From Lucifuga dentata (Eukaryota; Chordata; Actinopteri; Ophidiiformes; Bythitidae), in assembly GCA_014773175.1 (NCBI GenBank), contig VXCM01000755.1, positions 1 through 64,000 on the forward strand: a stretch of 64,000 bases of DNA, read 5' to 3'. Within the stretch, counting starts at the first letter, position 1. Each line of letters starts with the position of its first letter. Under the pieces are notes generated by a model that had not been told where the DNA came from, did no database searches, and worked only from the letters and a program-made list of their open reading frames with translations. The position numbers were made by a program, and so were the translations under genes. Positions 51,350 through 61,705 of this stretch are shown here, piece after piece.

Positions 51350-52141
51350 AGTGTCAGTCCAGATTAGAGACTTGCTCTAAGTTACTGCAAAGTAACAGGA
51401 AAGAGTACAGGAGACACACTGCTTCAGCAAGTTTCCCAACTTAAAAATGACAAAAAGAGGGGGAAAAAAAGTAACTTGACCTATAGTCAGTTGATAATGG
51501 ACTCAACAGTCACATGCATAACTTTTGGGGAACACATATAGACTGATGTTTTGTCCTGAATATATATTTAATTCATATTTAGCAAAATGCAAATGGGTGG
51601 GTGATTGCCTTGCCTTATTCTGTCTATTTAGCAGCCAGTTTACATCACTGGCAAAATGTACCAACATACCATTAATTGTGATTCAATGTTCTTTGTGAAA
51701 GAAACATTTTTTTCTTGCCTATCTACTCAGATTGCTGTTTTAATTATAGATCAATGCTGCACACATTCCCAAAAAATAGTTGACTGTTCACCTCTCTCTT
51801 CATAATATTCTGAGTGTATTCATGTTTTGTGTTTGTTTCTTTGTTTTGGTGTGTATTGTAATATCACAAAAGACTTTGTAACCTTTCGAACACCTGCAGC
51901 AATAACCACAGTCAATAATTAGTCTGCTGCAGTGGTATTATGAATGTCACTGTAGGCTTTGCCACATTATCTTAGCTAGAATTAAATGCCTCCTCTCTAA
52001 GCACACTAGCGAACGGAGTGAAGCTTGTCTGGAACCTGATACACATCCAATTCAAAAAGGATTAGCCAATAATGAGCCTCAAATTTCAACGTAATCCATG
52101 CAGCTTTTTATCAAAGCCTTATTAATTTTTCTGCTAATAAA
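51350..52141 (+). other. Possible 3'UTR of the short-tail pcdh9 transcript
   Basis: If the donor at 51287 is not used, the transcript reads through the TAA at 51347-51349. The first canonical AATAAA after it is at 52136-52141, with another at 52386-52391 and an ATTAAA near 51983. Delta-protocadherins are known to make short-tail forms by retaining sequence after the large exon, so one of these signals could end such an mRNA. Which one is used cannot be told from sequence. Confidence 0.35.
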
Positions 52142-52653
52142 GCACCACTACACAACACACAGTTCTAATCTAACAGAACACACGTGGACAAAAACAGGGA
52201 GCAGCAGAGAAGAGGGATGAGATAGTGTGCAGTGAGAGAAAGAGAGGCAGAGAGAGAGAGAGGGTTGTGAGTGGGTCAGGTTTGCTGGGTAGGAGGTACT
52301 GTACCTTTAGGTGGCAGTATTGTGCTGCATGGCACATCTTGGCATGGTGCCAACCTGCAGTGGACTTCTAAATGCAAGGGAGGAGAATAAAGGAGTGAAG
52401 CCCGTGTTGGTGTTCTTAGTGAAATACTCTTGCCTAATGATGCAGAGGCTGCACAGGGAAGATTGATAATGGCAGTTAGAGATGTGAGTGATAAGATCTA
52501 TCCGGAAGAGAGAGTGGAATTACAGGGGTGACACTGTGTGACTCCTATCGGTGCATACCTCCGGGTCACTACATCTGGGGTTGCATTTAATGTGTTTCTG
52601 TGTGAGCGGTAGCAGTCAAAAGAGGCATTCAGTTTGGTATCATTTGCCAGGCA

Positions 52654-52686
<33 letters not shown>

Positions 52687-54446
52687 TGAGAGAGAGAGAG
52701 AGAGAGAGAGGGAGGTGTGAGAGGAAGCAATAAAATGGGTGGGTTGAATACAACCCTAGAGGAAGACACATGAGATATGACACTATGTTGTAAGCACAAC
52801 ATCATTGATTCCCCTTGCCATGCCACAATTCATTAGAATCAATAATTCAGACAAATGATTCATAAATGTACACTAGTGTATTCTATATAGTGGCATTGAT
52901 CAATCTAAATACTGTACTATTGCCAATACTTTCCACTCCTACCTGTCCTTTACGGTGCCTTGTGAGAATCATCAACATAATTAGCAGTTTCTATACCATT
53001 TGACTGATTTTTTTCTATGTGATTGTGCATAACAAAGATAAGCTAAGGGGTGAAGCTTACATCAATGTGCGCCTCCTCCAGTTTTGCTGTTACTCCTACA
53101 TATACGTGAACTCCATATGACATGAAACAGCTGAGTTGAGTCTTGCTTCATACTACCATATCATCAGTTACCTTTAAATGACGTCACATCTTTATTTCTT
53201 ATAATTCAGAGATAACATAGTTTTCTAGTAGTTTAATTACCACATATTTATATTGAATTTAGAATGAAGAGTGTGAATTGTGTCAAAACATAGTGAAAAC
53301 TATTCAGATTCAGATCTGAGTTTAAATGACGGTTATTGATTGTGGTAAAATGATTAGGCTGCACTGACCAATGCGCCTCACTGGATGAACCTGGTGTGTT
53401 ATCAATGTCATTCTTTCATCCATGTTTTGATTTACGTAGTGTGTAATGTTTGTATTGACATTTGCCTGTCTGAGGAATGAAAAGTAGATACTCATCCAAT
53501 TTGTCACATTCTTAGTTCCTTTGTATTAAGAAAGGCGAGGGATTAGCTGTAATTTTAAAGAAACAAAGCGTAAAAGCCAGAAAACATCAATTACCACTGT
53601 GTGACTGATTAAAACAGCTATTCCAAAAGGTAATGTTATACATGTAGGAGTATGGTATCATATAGCAGGTACAATACGAGCAGTTTGGAAAAGGATATAA
53701 CTGTACTAAAGGTTTCTAAGATATATTGGTAATAAATAATTTACAAAAAATGTAAAATGATCACCAGTAAGTTTCAGATATCTAAAAAAAAATGGTGTAA
53801 TGTTTTCCACAAAAAATACAGTCAGCAAGGTGCTGCAATGTGATACGAAGCATCACAAAAGTAAAATCAATCAATCAAGCATTAATGTGTGATATTAAAG
53901 TTAAATGAATAATTAAGTGAAAGAGCATGCTTTGAGAGCAAAATGTTTTGTTTTTTTTTCCTGGAGAGATTAGGTTTTGTATTTAAATGGACTCTTCTCT
54001 TTGAAAAGCTACTTTAAAACCACTTCTCAAAAGTTTATTAGTGCCAGTCAATAAATATGGAAATCAATAAGAAAGCAGGTAAATGACAAGGAGAAAGGCA
54101 CAACAAGAGCAAAGAATGAGAACTTCATACTATCTTCCTCAAAGCGAATATGGAACATAGGAAATGGAAATAGCAGACTGTCATCATGGATGAATGCAGA
54201 GTGGAATCAGCTTCATAGAGACTCCAAACTTTGCTGATAGCAGTGAGAGCAATTTATTCCCTCTCTTTTCTTATTACTTACCCTCCAGGGACATATATTA
54301 GTGTAAACAACATTGAAGCAAAAAAAAAAAAAAAAAAAAAAAAAAGCATTAAAACACTGTCCTAGTTTCACAAGGCAACACAAGCATCTAAGAAACCAAG
54401 CATAATCATTGCTTTTTCACTATCAGTGTTCCTCTCTTCCTTTCAG
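52142..54446. other. Intronic sequence, no gene seen
   Basis: AT-rich intron without a recognisable coding exon. It contains an (AG)n patch near 52242-52262 and a compound (TG)n(GA)n microsatellite at 52655-52713. A poly(A) run lies at about 54320-54345. Short open frames across the microsatellite are simple-repeat translations. Confidence 0.6.
52655..52713. repeat. Compound (TG)n(GA)n microsatellite
   Basis: A TG array (about 52655-52684) passes directly into a GA array (about 52685-52713). Confidence 0.92.
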
Positions 54447-54569
54447 TATTCTAAAGGGGAGGCATGGATTTGGTTCACTCATATAATACGAGCCCGGTGG
54501 CGAGGCATTAACCATGTATTTTACATCAGACCCAGAGGCACGTGTTATGAAGACATTAACATGGTTATG
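54447..54569 (+). other. Candidate symmetric (phase 0) cassette exon or conserved element in pcdh9 intron
   Basis: A strong pyrimidine tract and acceptor (CCTCTCTTCCTTTCAG, AG at 54445-54446) is followed 123 bp later by a strong donor (ATG then GTGAGTG, GT at 54570-54571). The interval is 41 codons and is open in phase 0, the phase in which pcdh9 exon 2 ends. Joining it would extend the tail after HTRQQ with YSKGEAW..., ending ...DINMVM. The frame stays open for 81 codons in all. I recognise no PCDH9 tail sequence in it, and it is not the 34-residue mammalian exon that begins CNSHSKS. It may instead be a conserved enhancer with chance splice sites. Confidence 0.3.
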
Positions 54570-55362
54570 GTGAGTGTGCACGGTTTGAAAGTCGTCAGTG
54601 AGATGGTGTATGAAACATCATGCTACGCTGATTACAAATCCACATTTTCGTCTCACACTCTTCACCATTAACCTTTAATAAATCCCTTTGTGAATATGAA
54701 AATAAGGCTGCGATCTGGCGATTCGTGTACACTGGTGCGAACACACAAGATGTACTTTGTTATGGTAATATAGATGTGCAGTATATATTATAGGATGCAT
54801 AATTATGGGCCTTATTGAAGGTCTGCCGTTATGCTACCATATTGCCTCAACATCTCAGATATAAAAAGGCTTAACTGCTGGTGGTAATTAGTGTTTTTTT
54901 TGTATGTCAAAACAGATGCAAACACGGAAAGGAAATGTGTACCTACAGTGCAGCCATTTTATGCCGCTCTAATGTGCTTATGTGCAGCACAAATACTACT
55001 TTAGCTCTGGAAACAAAGTATAAAACCTCCCTTTGTGAAGCTAAACCATGTAGGATAAACATTTGGTCAACATAATCAAAATAATTCTAAAACTGTTCAT
55101 TTTTCACCAACTACTGTATGTGAGCAGTCTGCATCCCTCTCTCATATCAATTTCCTTGTTGTGATTACTGCAAAGAAATAAAAATAGACTCATGACTTGT
55201 GTTACAGTATCATTAACAACAAAATGAGCAGCCCATTAAACATTACAGCAGACGTAGTATTTGGTCTATAGCGTGCTGACACAGGACGGGAGAAAGAGCT
55301 GCGTGGAGGAGAAGAAAGCTTTGGTAGTATTCCTGCAGTTGTCTTGTCAGTAGATTTAATGA

Positions 55363-55740
55363 ATGGACAGTCTATGCAAACAGGAGTTTGTACAGACCAC
55401 CGTAATTATGGAGCCTTGGGGGAGTCGTCCTTCTTGTGCAGGTTCATTTGCCACATTAATAAAGGGATTAGTAGTACGTACGGAGGCTGATGGCAGTAGG
55501 AGAAGTTTGAGAAGATTAATGAACTATGACAATGTTGCCCCTGAGGGGAAAAGTCTGTTGCAATATCTTCTGGGTTGTGCTGACACAGAATTTGGCGGTA
55601 TGAAAGAGGAAGATGGAGAGAGGCCAGTGATTGTTTCCGACTGTGATCATTCATTCTTCTCCTCAGCTGTTCTGTCACTCAGATACCTCTTCGGGATGCT
55701 GTGTTTATGGTTATTTAATGTTTGCTCACGCTACCTTTGA
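55363..55740 (+). other. Long open frame in pcdh9 intron, unrecognised
   Basis: A 125-codon ATG-to-TGA frame (MDSLCKQEF...) lies in non-repetitive sequence of balanced composition. I recognise no domain. The sequence is dense with homeodomain-type cores and an octamer-like ATGCAAA near 55374, more typical of a conserved regulatory element than of a coding exon. A minus-strand frame overlaps it (55406-55678). Reported because it is the longest open frame in the window outside pcdh9, not because coding is shown. Confidence 0.25.
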
Positions 55741-57239
55741 CTGAAAATTTCTCAGTGGATTTAAAATTGTTTCCTTTAACAGAAGTGACACGACTTGTAA
55801 GATCTCATTATTTTAGTGTATATGGATAAAATGGCTAAGCAAGTACAAAAACAATTTAACAATTCAAATTAAATAACTACAATTAACCATGTCTGCGAGT
55901 GAATTCTATCGTATACAGTTGGTTATGCCATCAACAGCAGTTTGACAATCATACAAACTCTGCAAGGAGGATAAAGTGACTCCTGCATATTTTTCTTAAG
56001 TAAAACGTAACAGATATCACCCTTAACAATCCTTAAAAAACAGATGTAGCTATCAGAGGAAAGTGAGTCAGTGAGCGTGAGTGAAGTTTATATCAAAGCT
56101 TTAAATCATCAGTGGAGGATTTGTGGGGCTCTTTACTGCAGAGAACATTGTATTCCTTTAAAAATGTGTCATGTCCTCTGTGTCTAGGTGGGTAAAAGGA
56201 AATGAAATGGATTGTGGGTCATACTAAGGTAGTGGGAGTGAGTAGATTATTGCCCCAAGGGGAATCCAGTTTTGTCTGCACAAAACAACAAAATAAATCA
56301 AAGCTCCCTGTTGCTGCGCTGGCTGAACTGTGTAGTTCATTTATATGTTTTTATTTTTCCTCTGCTGATAAAAATGAAGCACTACTGACTCATTATATAT
56401 TTATATATCTATTTATTTATACTTTTTTGTTGTTATCTGTAACTGCCAAAACACAGACGATGGCAAATTACCAGGAATTACATTTTTTGTGAATATTTAA
56501 TCAATTTTTATTTCTGTTCTAATCATTTTCATTACCATGGTGATGCAACCTCCCATCATTACAAAGTTTTACTCTATCAAATATTTTTTTGCATACATAC
56601 TGCTTTGATAATGACAAACTATATTATTTTTCACATATCACAAGGGTGTACTTGTGTGCATGTGTGTATGTATTTTTTTGTTTCTTTATTTGCTTGTTAG
56701 TCCATTACTTTTAACTGGAAACCGATTCATCTGAAAATTCTCCATTCATGCAGTTTCTCAAAGCAAATTGATTGATGATCGATCAACAGAGGTTTGCTTT
56801 GTGAAATAAATGTTATACATACACAAAAACTGGAGCCATTGTGGCTTTTGTGGGACTGTCATTACATAATTCATCTCCATGTTTTACTAAACCACAAAAC
56901 ATGTTTCACATTTTTCTAAGGCAATCAATCAAGTTGACATATTAGCTTTCCAATAAAGCTTCATATTCTTTACACTGCATGACGAGATGAAGACAAACTG
57001 CAGCTTAAAACACTTAGGTATCAACACCTCACCTGAATTATTTATAATAGAACTTAAAAAAAAAAAGAGTAGAGGGTGGAAGAAAATGTTTCTTGACTGC
57101 TTGCTTGTCTACAGAAAAAGATTACAACTTATGATGCTACTTCATTGTTTGAATGCCCCCTCCCCACCCCCACNCACCCTTTTCACCCATCTTCAATCGG
57201 GGTCAATGACGTTACATGCAATGTTCGATCACAAAGGGT

Positions 57240-57935
57240 GTGTTCTCCTTTGTGTTCTGATCAGTTGTGACAAATAAGAGTACTTTGTGTTCAGCACACA
57301 GCCCCACTTTCTTCTTGATATCATTCTCTCTCTCCCTTTATCCTTACACCAAGTCCCTCCACTATGGAGGGACTTGGTGTGTAAAAGATGGGCAAAGCGG
57401 TGCTGTATGTCTTGACATGACAAACCCGGAGGGAGATGCGTCCTTGTCATTGGGTTGTTGTGTCAAGTGACACACGGGGCAGAGCCTTGTCACAAGTGTG
57501 TGTGCCAGTGTCTAGACTAATAGTTGTGATAATGGCATTGCCAGCCAAAACCTCCTTCAAGCAAAGAGCCACACTTGACTTGAAATGTGACTGCATTGAC
57601 TGCTTCGCCACTGTCCCCCCATAACTCACAAAGACTCTGTAACCTCATCAATGTAAATCTTTATTGTATATAGACGATGTTTCATGTAAACTGGACTCCT
57701 GGTAATCTTGCCTAATGTGCTGTGTTAAACAATAATGGACATGTTTCATTTTGTTTCGTTTTATTTATTTGCAGTGCTCTTTTTCTTTTCCTATTTGTTT
57801 TATTGATGAGTATACATTAATTACATCTGAAATAAATGCTGCCAGTTACTCAGTAAACTGCAAGTCCTTTACGTCTGTTTTCCAAAAGCTTTATTTGAAC
57901 AGTGCTGTTCTACATTTATAATTTCATAATAAATG
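57240..57935 (+). other. Non-repetitive block with hairpin and poly(A) signals, 3'UTR-like or conserved element
   Basis: This segment differs from the AT-rich intron around it. It is more balanced in composition, lacks simple repeats and contains a perfect inverted repeat (57346-57380). It ends in a T-rich stretch with canonical AATAAA at 57831-57836 and 57928-57933, a GT-rich tract lying between. It resembles the end of a 3'UTR, perhaps of a long read-through pcdh9 transcript or an unannotated non-coding RNA, but it could equally be a conserved enhancer. Confidence 0.3.
57346..57380. repeat. Perfect 16-bp inverted repeat (hairpin, 3-nt loop)
   Basis: The left arm ACACCAAGTCCCTCCA (57346-57361) and right arm TGGAGGGACTTGGTGT (57365-57380) are exact reverse complements separated by CTA. 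Beyond the arms TTA and TAA can pair across a 2-nt bulge. It is shorter than a typical microRNA precursor and has no flanking basal stem that I can see. Confidence 0.85.
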
Positions 57936-58787
57936 TTTAAAAGATGATTTCTTTCTGGTTTTTACTTCATCAATTTGTTCTCTTTAATGATGTTCTTAGA
58001 ATACCTTATCTATACATAAACTGTAATATGAATCAGCTGGGTACTACATGTCAACGGGTTGTAACCAGTAGAGTTTATGTACTCATATACAAACTAGTAC
58101 AGTACATTTACCCACATACAGACACGTTGTTGCTATTTCTGGTTTGTAATTGCTATAAGAAGATAAACCAGTTGTAAAAGGCAAACCTTGTTACAGTGAT
58201 ATATGTCTATTAAGTGTTTTGATCACTATATTTCTAAAGTTTTTCTCCAGATGGACTGTTTTAAGATGCCCGAATTGAAGCATTAACAAAATGCCAAAGC
58301 CTTCATTACAGTAACCTATCCATGTACCGACAATTCATCTGCCTGCTCTGTGGCTTCACAAAATCGTACAGTACATTTCTTTATTATTGGAAAGAAATTT
58401 GTGTAAAAATTGTAACATAAAGGATGTTGAATGTAAATGCTGTCATCTAATGGACAAAATATGCCATTTAATTACTCTTAAAGGAGCATACCAATGATTT
58501 TACATTTCAGCCCAATAAATACAACCCGCATATACGTTACGTTACTGACGCCCATTTTCCAAAATATACTACTGGAGCGGTAAATTTTAGAATCATTTTT
58601 TTCCTTTCTTCCAGACTAACACTGGTTTCCATTCATTCCAGTACGCTCATCCTCAAAGCCCAAACTCCAGTCTGGATGCGGAACCACAACTGTCTCCAAA
58701 CTCTGAGCAAATTATATTTTTCATATGCGTTATTTGTATTTGCGATGCAACAAGTCAAAATTCTCTGCTTTCTCCACTGAAAGCAGT

Positions 58788-58922
58788 GCTCCAAATATCT
58801 GACTGCTCCACTGTCTGTGTGAGAATGTCTACTCTGCTTTGGTTTGGTCCAATTNGCTCCAAATATCTGACTGCTCCACTGTCTGTGTGAGAATGTCTAC
58901 TCTGCTTTGGTTTGGTCCAATT
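58788..58922. other. Assembly join: 67-bp copy, N, 67-bp copy
   Basis: 58788-58854 equals 58856-58922; N at 58855. Confidence 0.9.
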
Positions 58923-59042
58923 GCATGCGTCCCATCACTTCCATGACAACGATGGGTTGACACATCATTGGGCTCATTGAGAGCTGACAGCACAGTTTGA
59001 GAGTTGACAGTGCAGCTAGTTTCATCAGAAGTTAGCTTGACT

Positions 59043-59120
59043 CAGGGTCGGATTGGCCATCAGAAGAGGCAGGACTCCTACGGGAATCCCCCTCCCCATG
59101 CTTGACATAATCCGACCCCA
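59043..59120. mobile_element. 78-bp hAT-type MITE nested in copy B
   Basis: Ends CAGGGTCGGATT and AATCCGACCCCA are inverted repeats at 10 of 12 positions. The flanks GCTTGACT (59035-59042) and GCATGACT (59121-59128) are an 8-bp target duplication with one mismatch, as expected for hAT. Confidence 0.6.
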
Positions 59121-59434
59121 GCATGACTGACTTTAACAAACGGACCTTTGTCTTATTGAAAATTTTCTTTGTGGACCTTTAAGATTTGTATTTGAGAACC
59201 CCTGCAGTATGATATTAAAATCAACTTACAGAGACTTGAAACGTGCTTGAAATAGGTAATGCATCACAGCGAACCACACATCGTTAATAGTTTTTGTCAG
59301 TGTGCCTTATTTAACTGATTCGACATGGGGCTATATGGAAGAAAATGTAATTTTTCACCTGAAACTAGAGAAATTAAAACGATCTTGCCTGTTACAATTG
59401 TGTATAGATGTTAACAGTCGAAACATTGAATTTT

Positions 59435-59481
59435 AAGTGTGCATCACCTGAACATTTGAAATGTTCAGGTGATGCACACTT
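59435..59481. repeat. Perfect 23-bp palindrome with 1-nt spacer
   Basis: The 23-base arm at 59435-59457 (beginning AAGTGTGCATCACC) is exactly reverse-complemented at 59459-59481, with a single G between. The arm contains TTCAGGTGAT, also found inside copies A and C as single versions (TTCAGGCGAT, TTCAGGTGAT), so the palindrome joins two opposite-facing pieces of the same MITE. Confidence 0.85.
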
Positions 59482-59651
59482 GAATTGATTTTGAAAGATT
59501 AGCATGTTTGGCCAAATAACACAAAAAACTAAATAACACAAAAACTAAAGTACAGTTTTATGTTTTAGAAAATGATTGGCAGTAATGTAACGTGTATGCA
59601 GGTAGTATAGGTTGGGCACAAACATGCAAAATCACCGATATGGTCCTTTAA

Positions 59652-60574
59652 GGCCTGGTGAAAGTACCTGTTAAGTGTGTCTTGAAAACATGTTTCTTTG
59701 AGTTTTTACATTGCCAGCAGAGAACAACTTGGCACACAGCCACAGTTTTTCTCACCGACTGAATTGGATCCTGTTACAGAGAAGCTGATTGACAACGTGC
59801 TCATAAACACATTCATGTGTGAGCTGAGTTATTCCAGTAGGGATATGAGATTGCAAGTTTGCTGATGCCTTATTGAAATTTGATGCTGGGGGTGGGGGNG
59901 GGGGGTGGTAGTCACATGGGTGAATGTCCAAACATGGATACTTTAATGCTACGTCAACATTTGTGCACAGACAAGTGTGTTGCCTATTTATAATGTCACA
60001 CTGTGTTTTAAGAAGCAAACACCTCTTCGGGCTTGATTGAATCCATTATTTACACTAAATCACTAACAACGTATTAAATGATTTCTCATCACTAGGCGGC
60101 AGACAAGATTAAAAAACCCTGACCAACTGATCCCATCTAATTGTTATGACCAGTACTTTAAACAATAACCTACCTACGCCTCGGACACAGAGCAACATGA
60201 ACAAACTATAGTGGTCCTCCTTCTCACCACCTGACAAATGATAGCTCTATTTTGTATCCACCGCTTGGGCTGCAGAGTACAGAAAAACAGATCGCTTTGA
60301 CTTGCTAAATGGTTGATTTTCTTCGCACCCTTGGCTTTCTAGTTTACTTTCTTGAGTTTGCACTACAGGCAAAGCATATATTTAGCTTGTGTTAGCTTAT
60401 GTATTGTTAGCTTATGTATTGAGAGTGGCTGTCCTTATTTTTTTAGACAAGCTGGAACGGTTTTGGATTTATCTTTGTAGATAAAACAACTAACCCACAG
60501 AGTGAGGTGTTGATTCTCAGTGAGACCATCAGCATTAGCAATGCTTTGACAGACTCTGGAGATCAATGTCAGTG
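59652..60574. other. Intronic sequence between two MITEs
   Basis: No exon is supported. A G-rich run containing an N at 59888-59906 may form a quadruplex and probably stopped the assembly. Confidence 0.6.
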
Positions 60575-61139
60575 TTAAAGGACCTACTGATGATTTTGCC
60601 TGTTTGAGCCCAATAAAATACCCATATATATGTTATGTTACTGCCAACCATTTATCAAAACATAAAACCGTATTTTAGTTTTGTGTTATTTTTCCAAAAT
60701 CCCTAATCTTTCAAAATGAAATGTTCAGGTGATACATTAAAATTCAATGTTTCACCTGCTAAAACGTACCTATGAAAGTAGAAGGCACAGTTGCTTTTAA
60801 TTTCTCTGTAAAAGCCGTCTTCTCCTGAGACTAATCCCTGGCAGACATACATTTTCTTTGCTATAACTCCATGGTGGATTGGTTAAATTAAGAAACTTTG
60901 ACAAAAAATTTAACAGACATTTTTGCTCACTGTGATGGATTACCTATTCTACATGTTCAAGTCTCTACAAATTGATTTTAATAGCATACTGGAATAAATT
61001 GAAACCAATGATGGTGTGGAAGGTAGGAAAAACAAATCTAATATTTACTTTTCCAGTAATATGTTTTGGAAAATTGTTGTTAAATGTAAGCAGGTTGTAT
61101 TTACTGGGCTCAAACATGCAAAATCACTGGAATGGTCCT
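60575..61139. mobile_element. TTAA-type MITE, copy C
   Basis: Begins TTAAAGGACCTACTGATGAT and ends with GGGCTCAAACATGCAAAATC, then ACTGGAATGGTCCT. The body shares long phrases with copy A (CTGCCAACCATTT, TAATCTTTCAAAAT, GTCTTCTCCTG, CCCTGGCAGA). The right TTAA is lost. Non-coding. Confidence 0.75.
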
Positions 61140-61221
61140 GGAAAACAAAAACACTGATTAGTCGGAATAATTTAGGCCTAACATCAAACTTTGTGGCTCT
61201 TTTCCTGCTTGTGTGCAGAGC

Positions 61222-61705
61222 TGCTATGCAAACCATGAAAGTTTTATTGTCTAACATACCTTAAAAATATACACAGAAACAAATTTAGGTCAGATGAACA
61301 AAACTTGCCTGTTTATAGCTGTATTAAGTAACTCTCTCCTCTAAATTGTTGTTCCATCTTTTGTCTAGCACAAGTTGTACACAAACAGTAATGACTTACT
61401 GTAAGGCTTATTATAGAAACAGTTAAAAGAAATTGAAACAGATTTTCATTAGCTCAGGCTATATGCAAACTATGGACATTTTATTGTTCATCATACCTTA
61501 AAAATACACAGAAACAAGTAAGTCAGATGTTGATGTTAAGAAGATGACAAAACATGCCTACTTATACCTGTATTAAGTAACTCTCTCCTCTAAATTGTTG
61601 TTCCAGCTTTTGTCTTGCAAAAGTTGCACACTTACAGTAATGACTTAAGGCTTATTATACAAACAGTTGTGCACTAGTTTGAAGCCTTTCATTAGCTCAG
61701 GCTAA
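61222..61705. repeat. Tandem duplication, two units of about 237 bp
   Basis: Matching landmarks recur at a period of about 237 bp: CATACCTTAAAAATA (61255 and 61492), GTATTAAGTAACTCTCTCCT then CTAAATTGTTGTTCCA, AGTAATGACTTA, and CATTAGCTCAGGCTA (61447 and about 61688). The units differ by scattered substitutions and small indels, so this is an old local duplication and not an assembly artefact. Confidence 0.8.

Larger units (their letters stand above)
58478..59651. mobile_element. TTAA-type MITE, copy B, enlarged by nested insertions
   Basis: The flanks are TTAA at 58478-58481 and 59648-59651. The left end (AAAGGAGCATACCAATGATT) and the right end (CATGCAAAATCACCGATATGG, then TCCTTTAA) match the family at 41884-42424. 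The interior is longer than in the other copies. It contains an assembly duplication (58788-58922, N at 58855), a 78-bp hAT fragment (59043-59120), a hAT-Charlie-like single end near 59185-59204 and a perfect palindrome (59435-59481). Confidence 0.65.

Noticed and set aside
57346..57380. Hairpin as a microRNA gene
   Set aside because: The perfect stem is only 16 bp with a 3-nt loop, too short for a Drosha/Dicer precursor, and no longer flanking stem is visible.
44953..60576. Shared phrase GGAGATCAATGTCAGTGTT near 44955 and 60557
   Set aside because: The identity is about 19-20 bp and does not extend. It could be a trace of a dispersed repeat flanking MITE copy C, but no element can be bounded.
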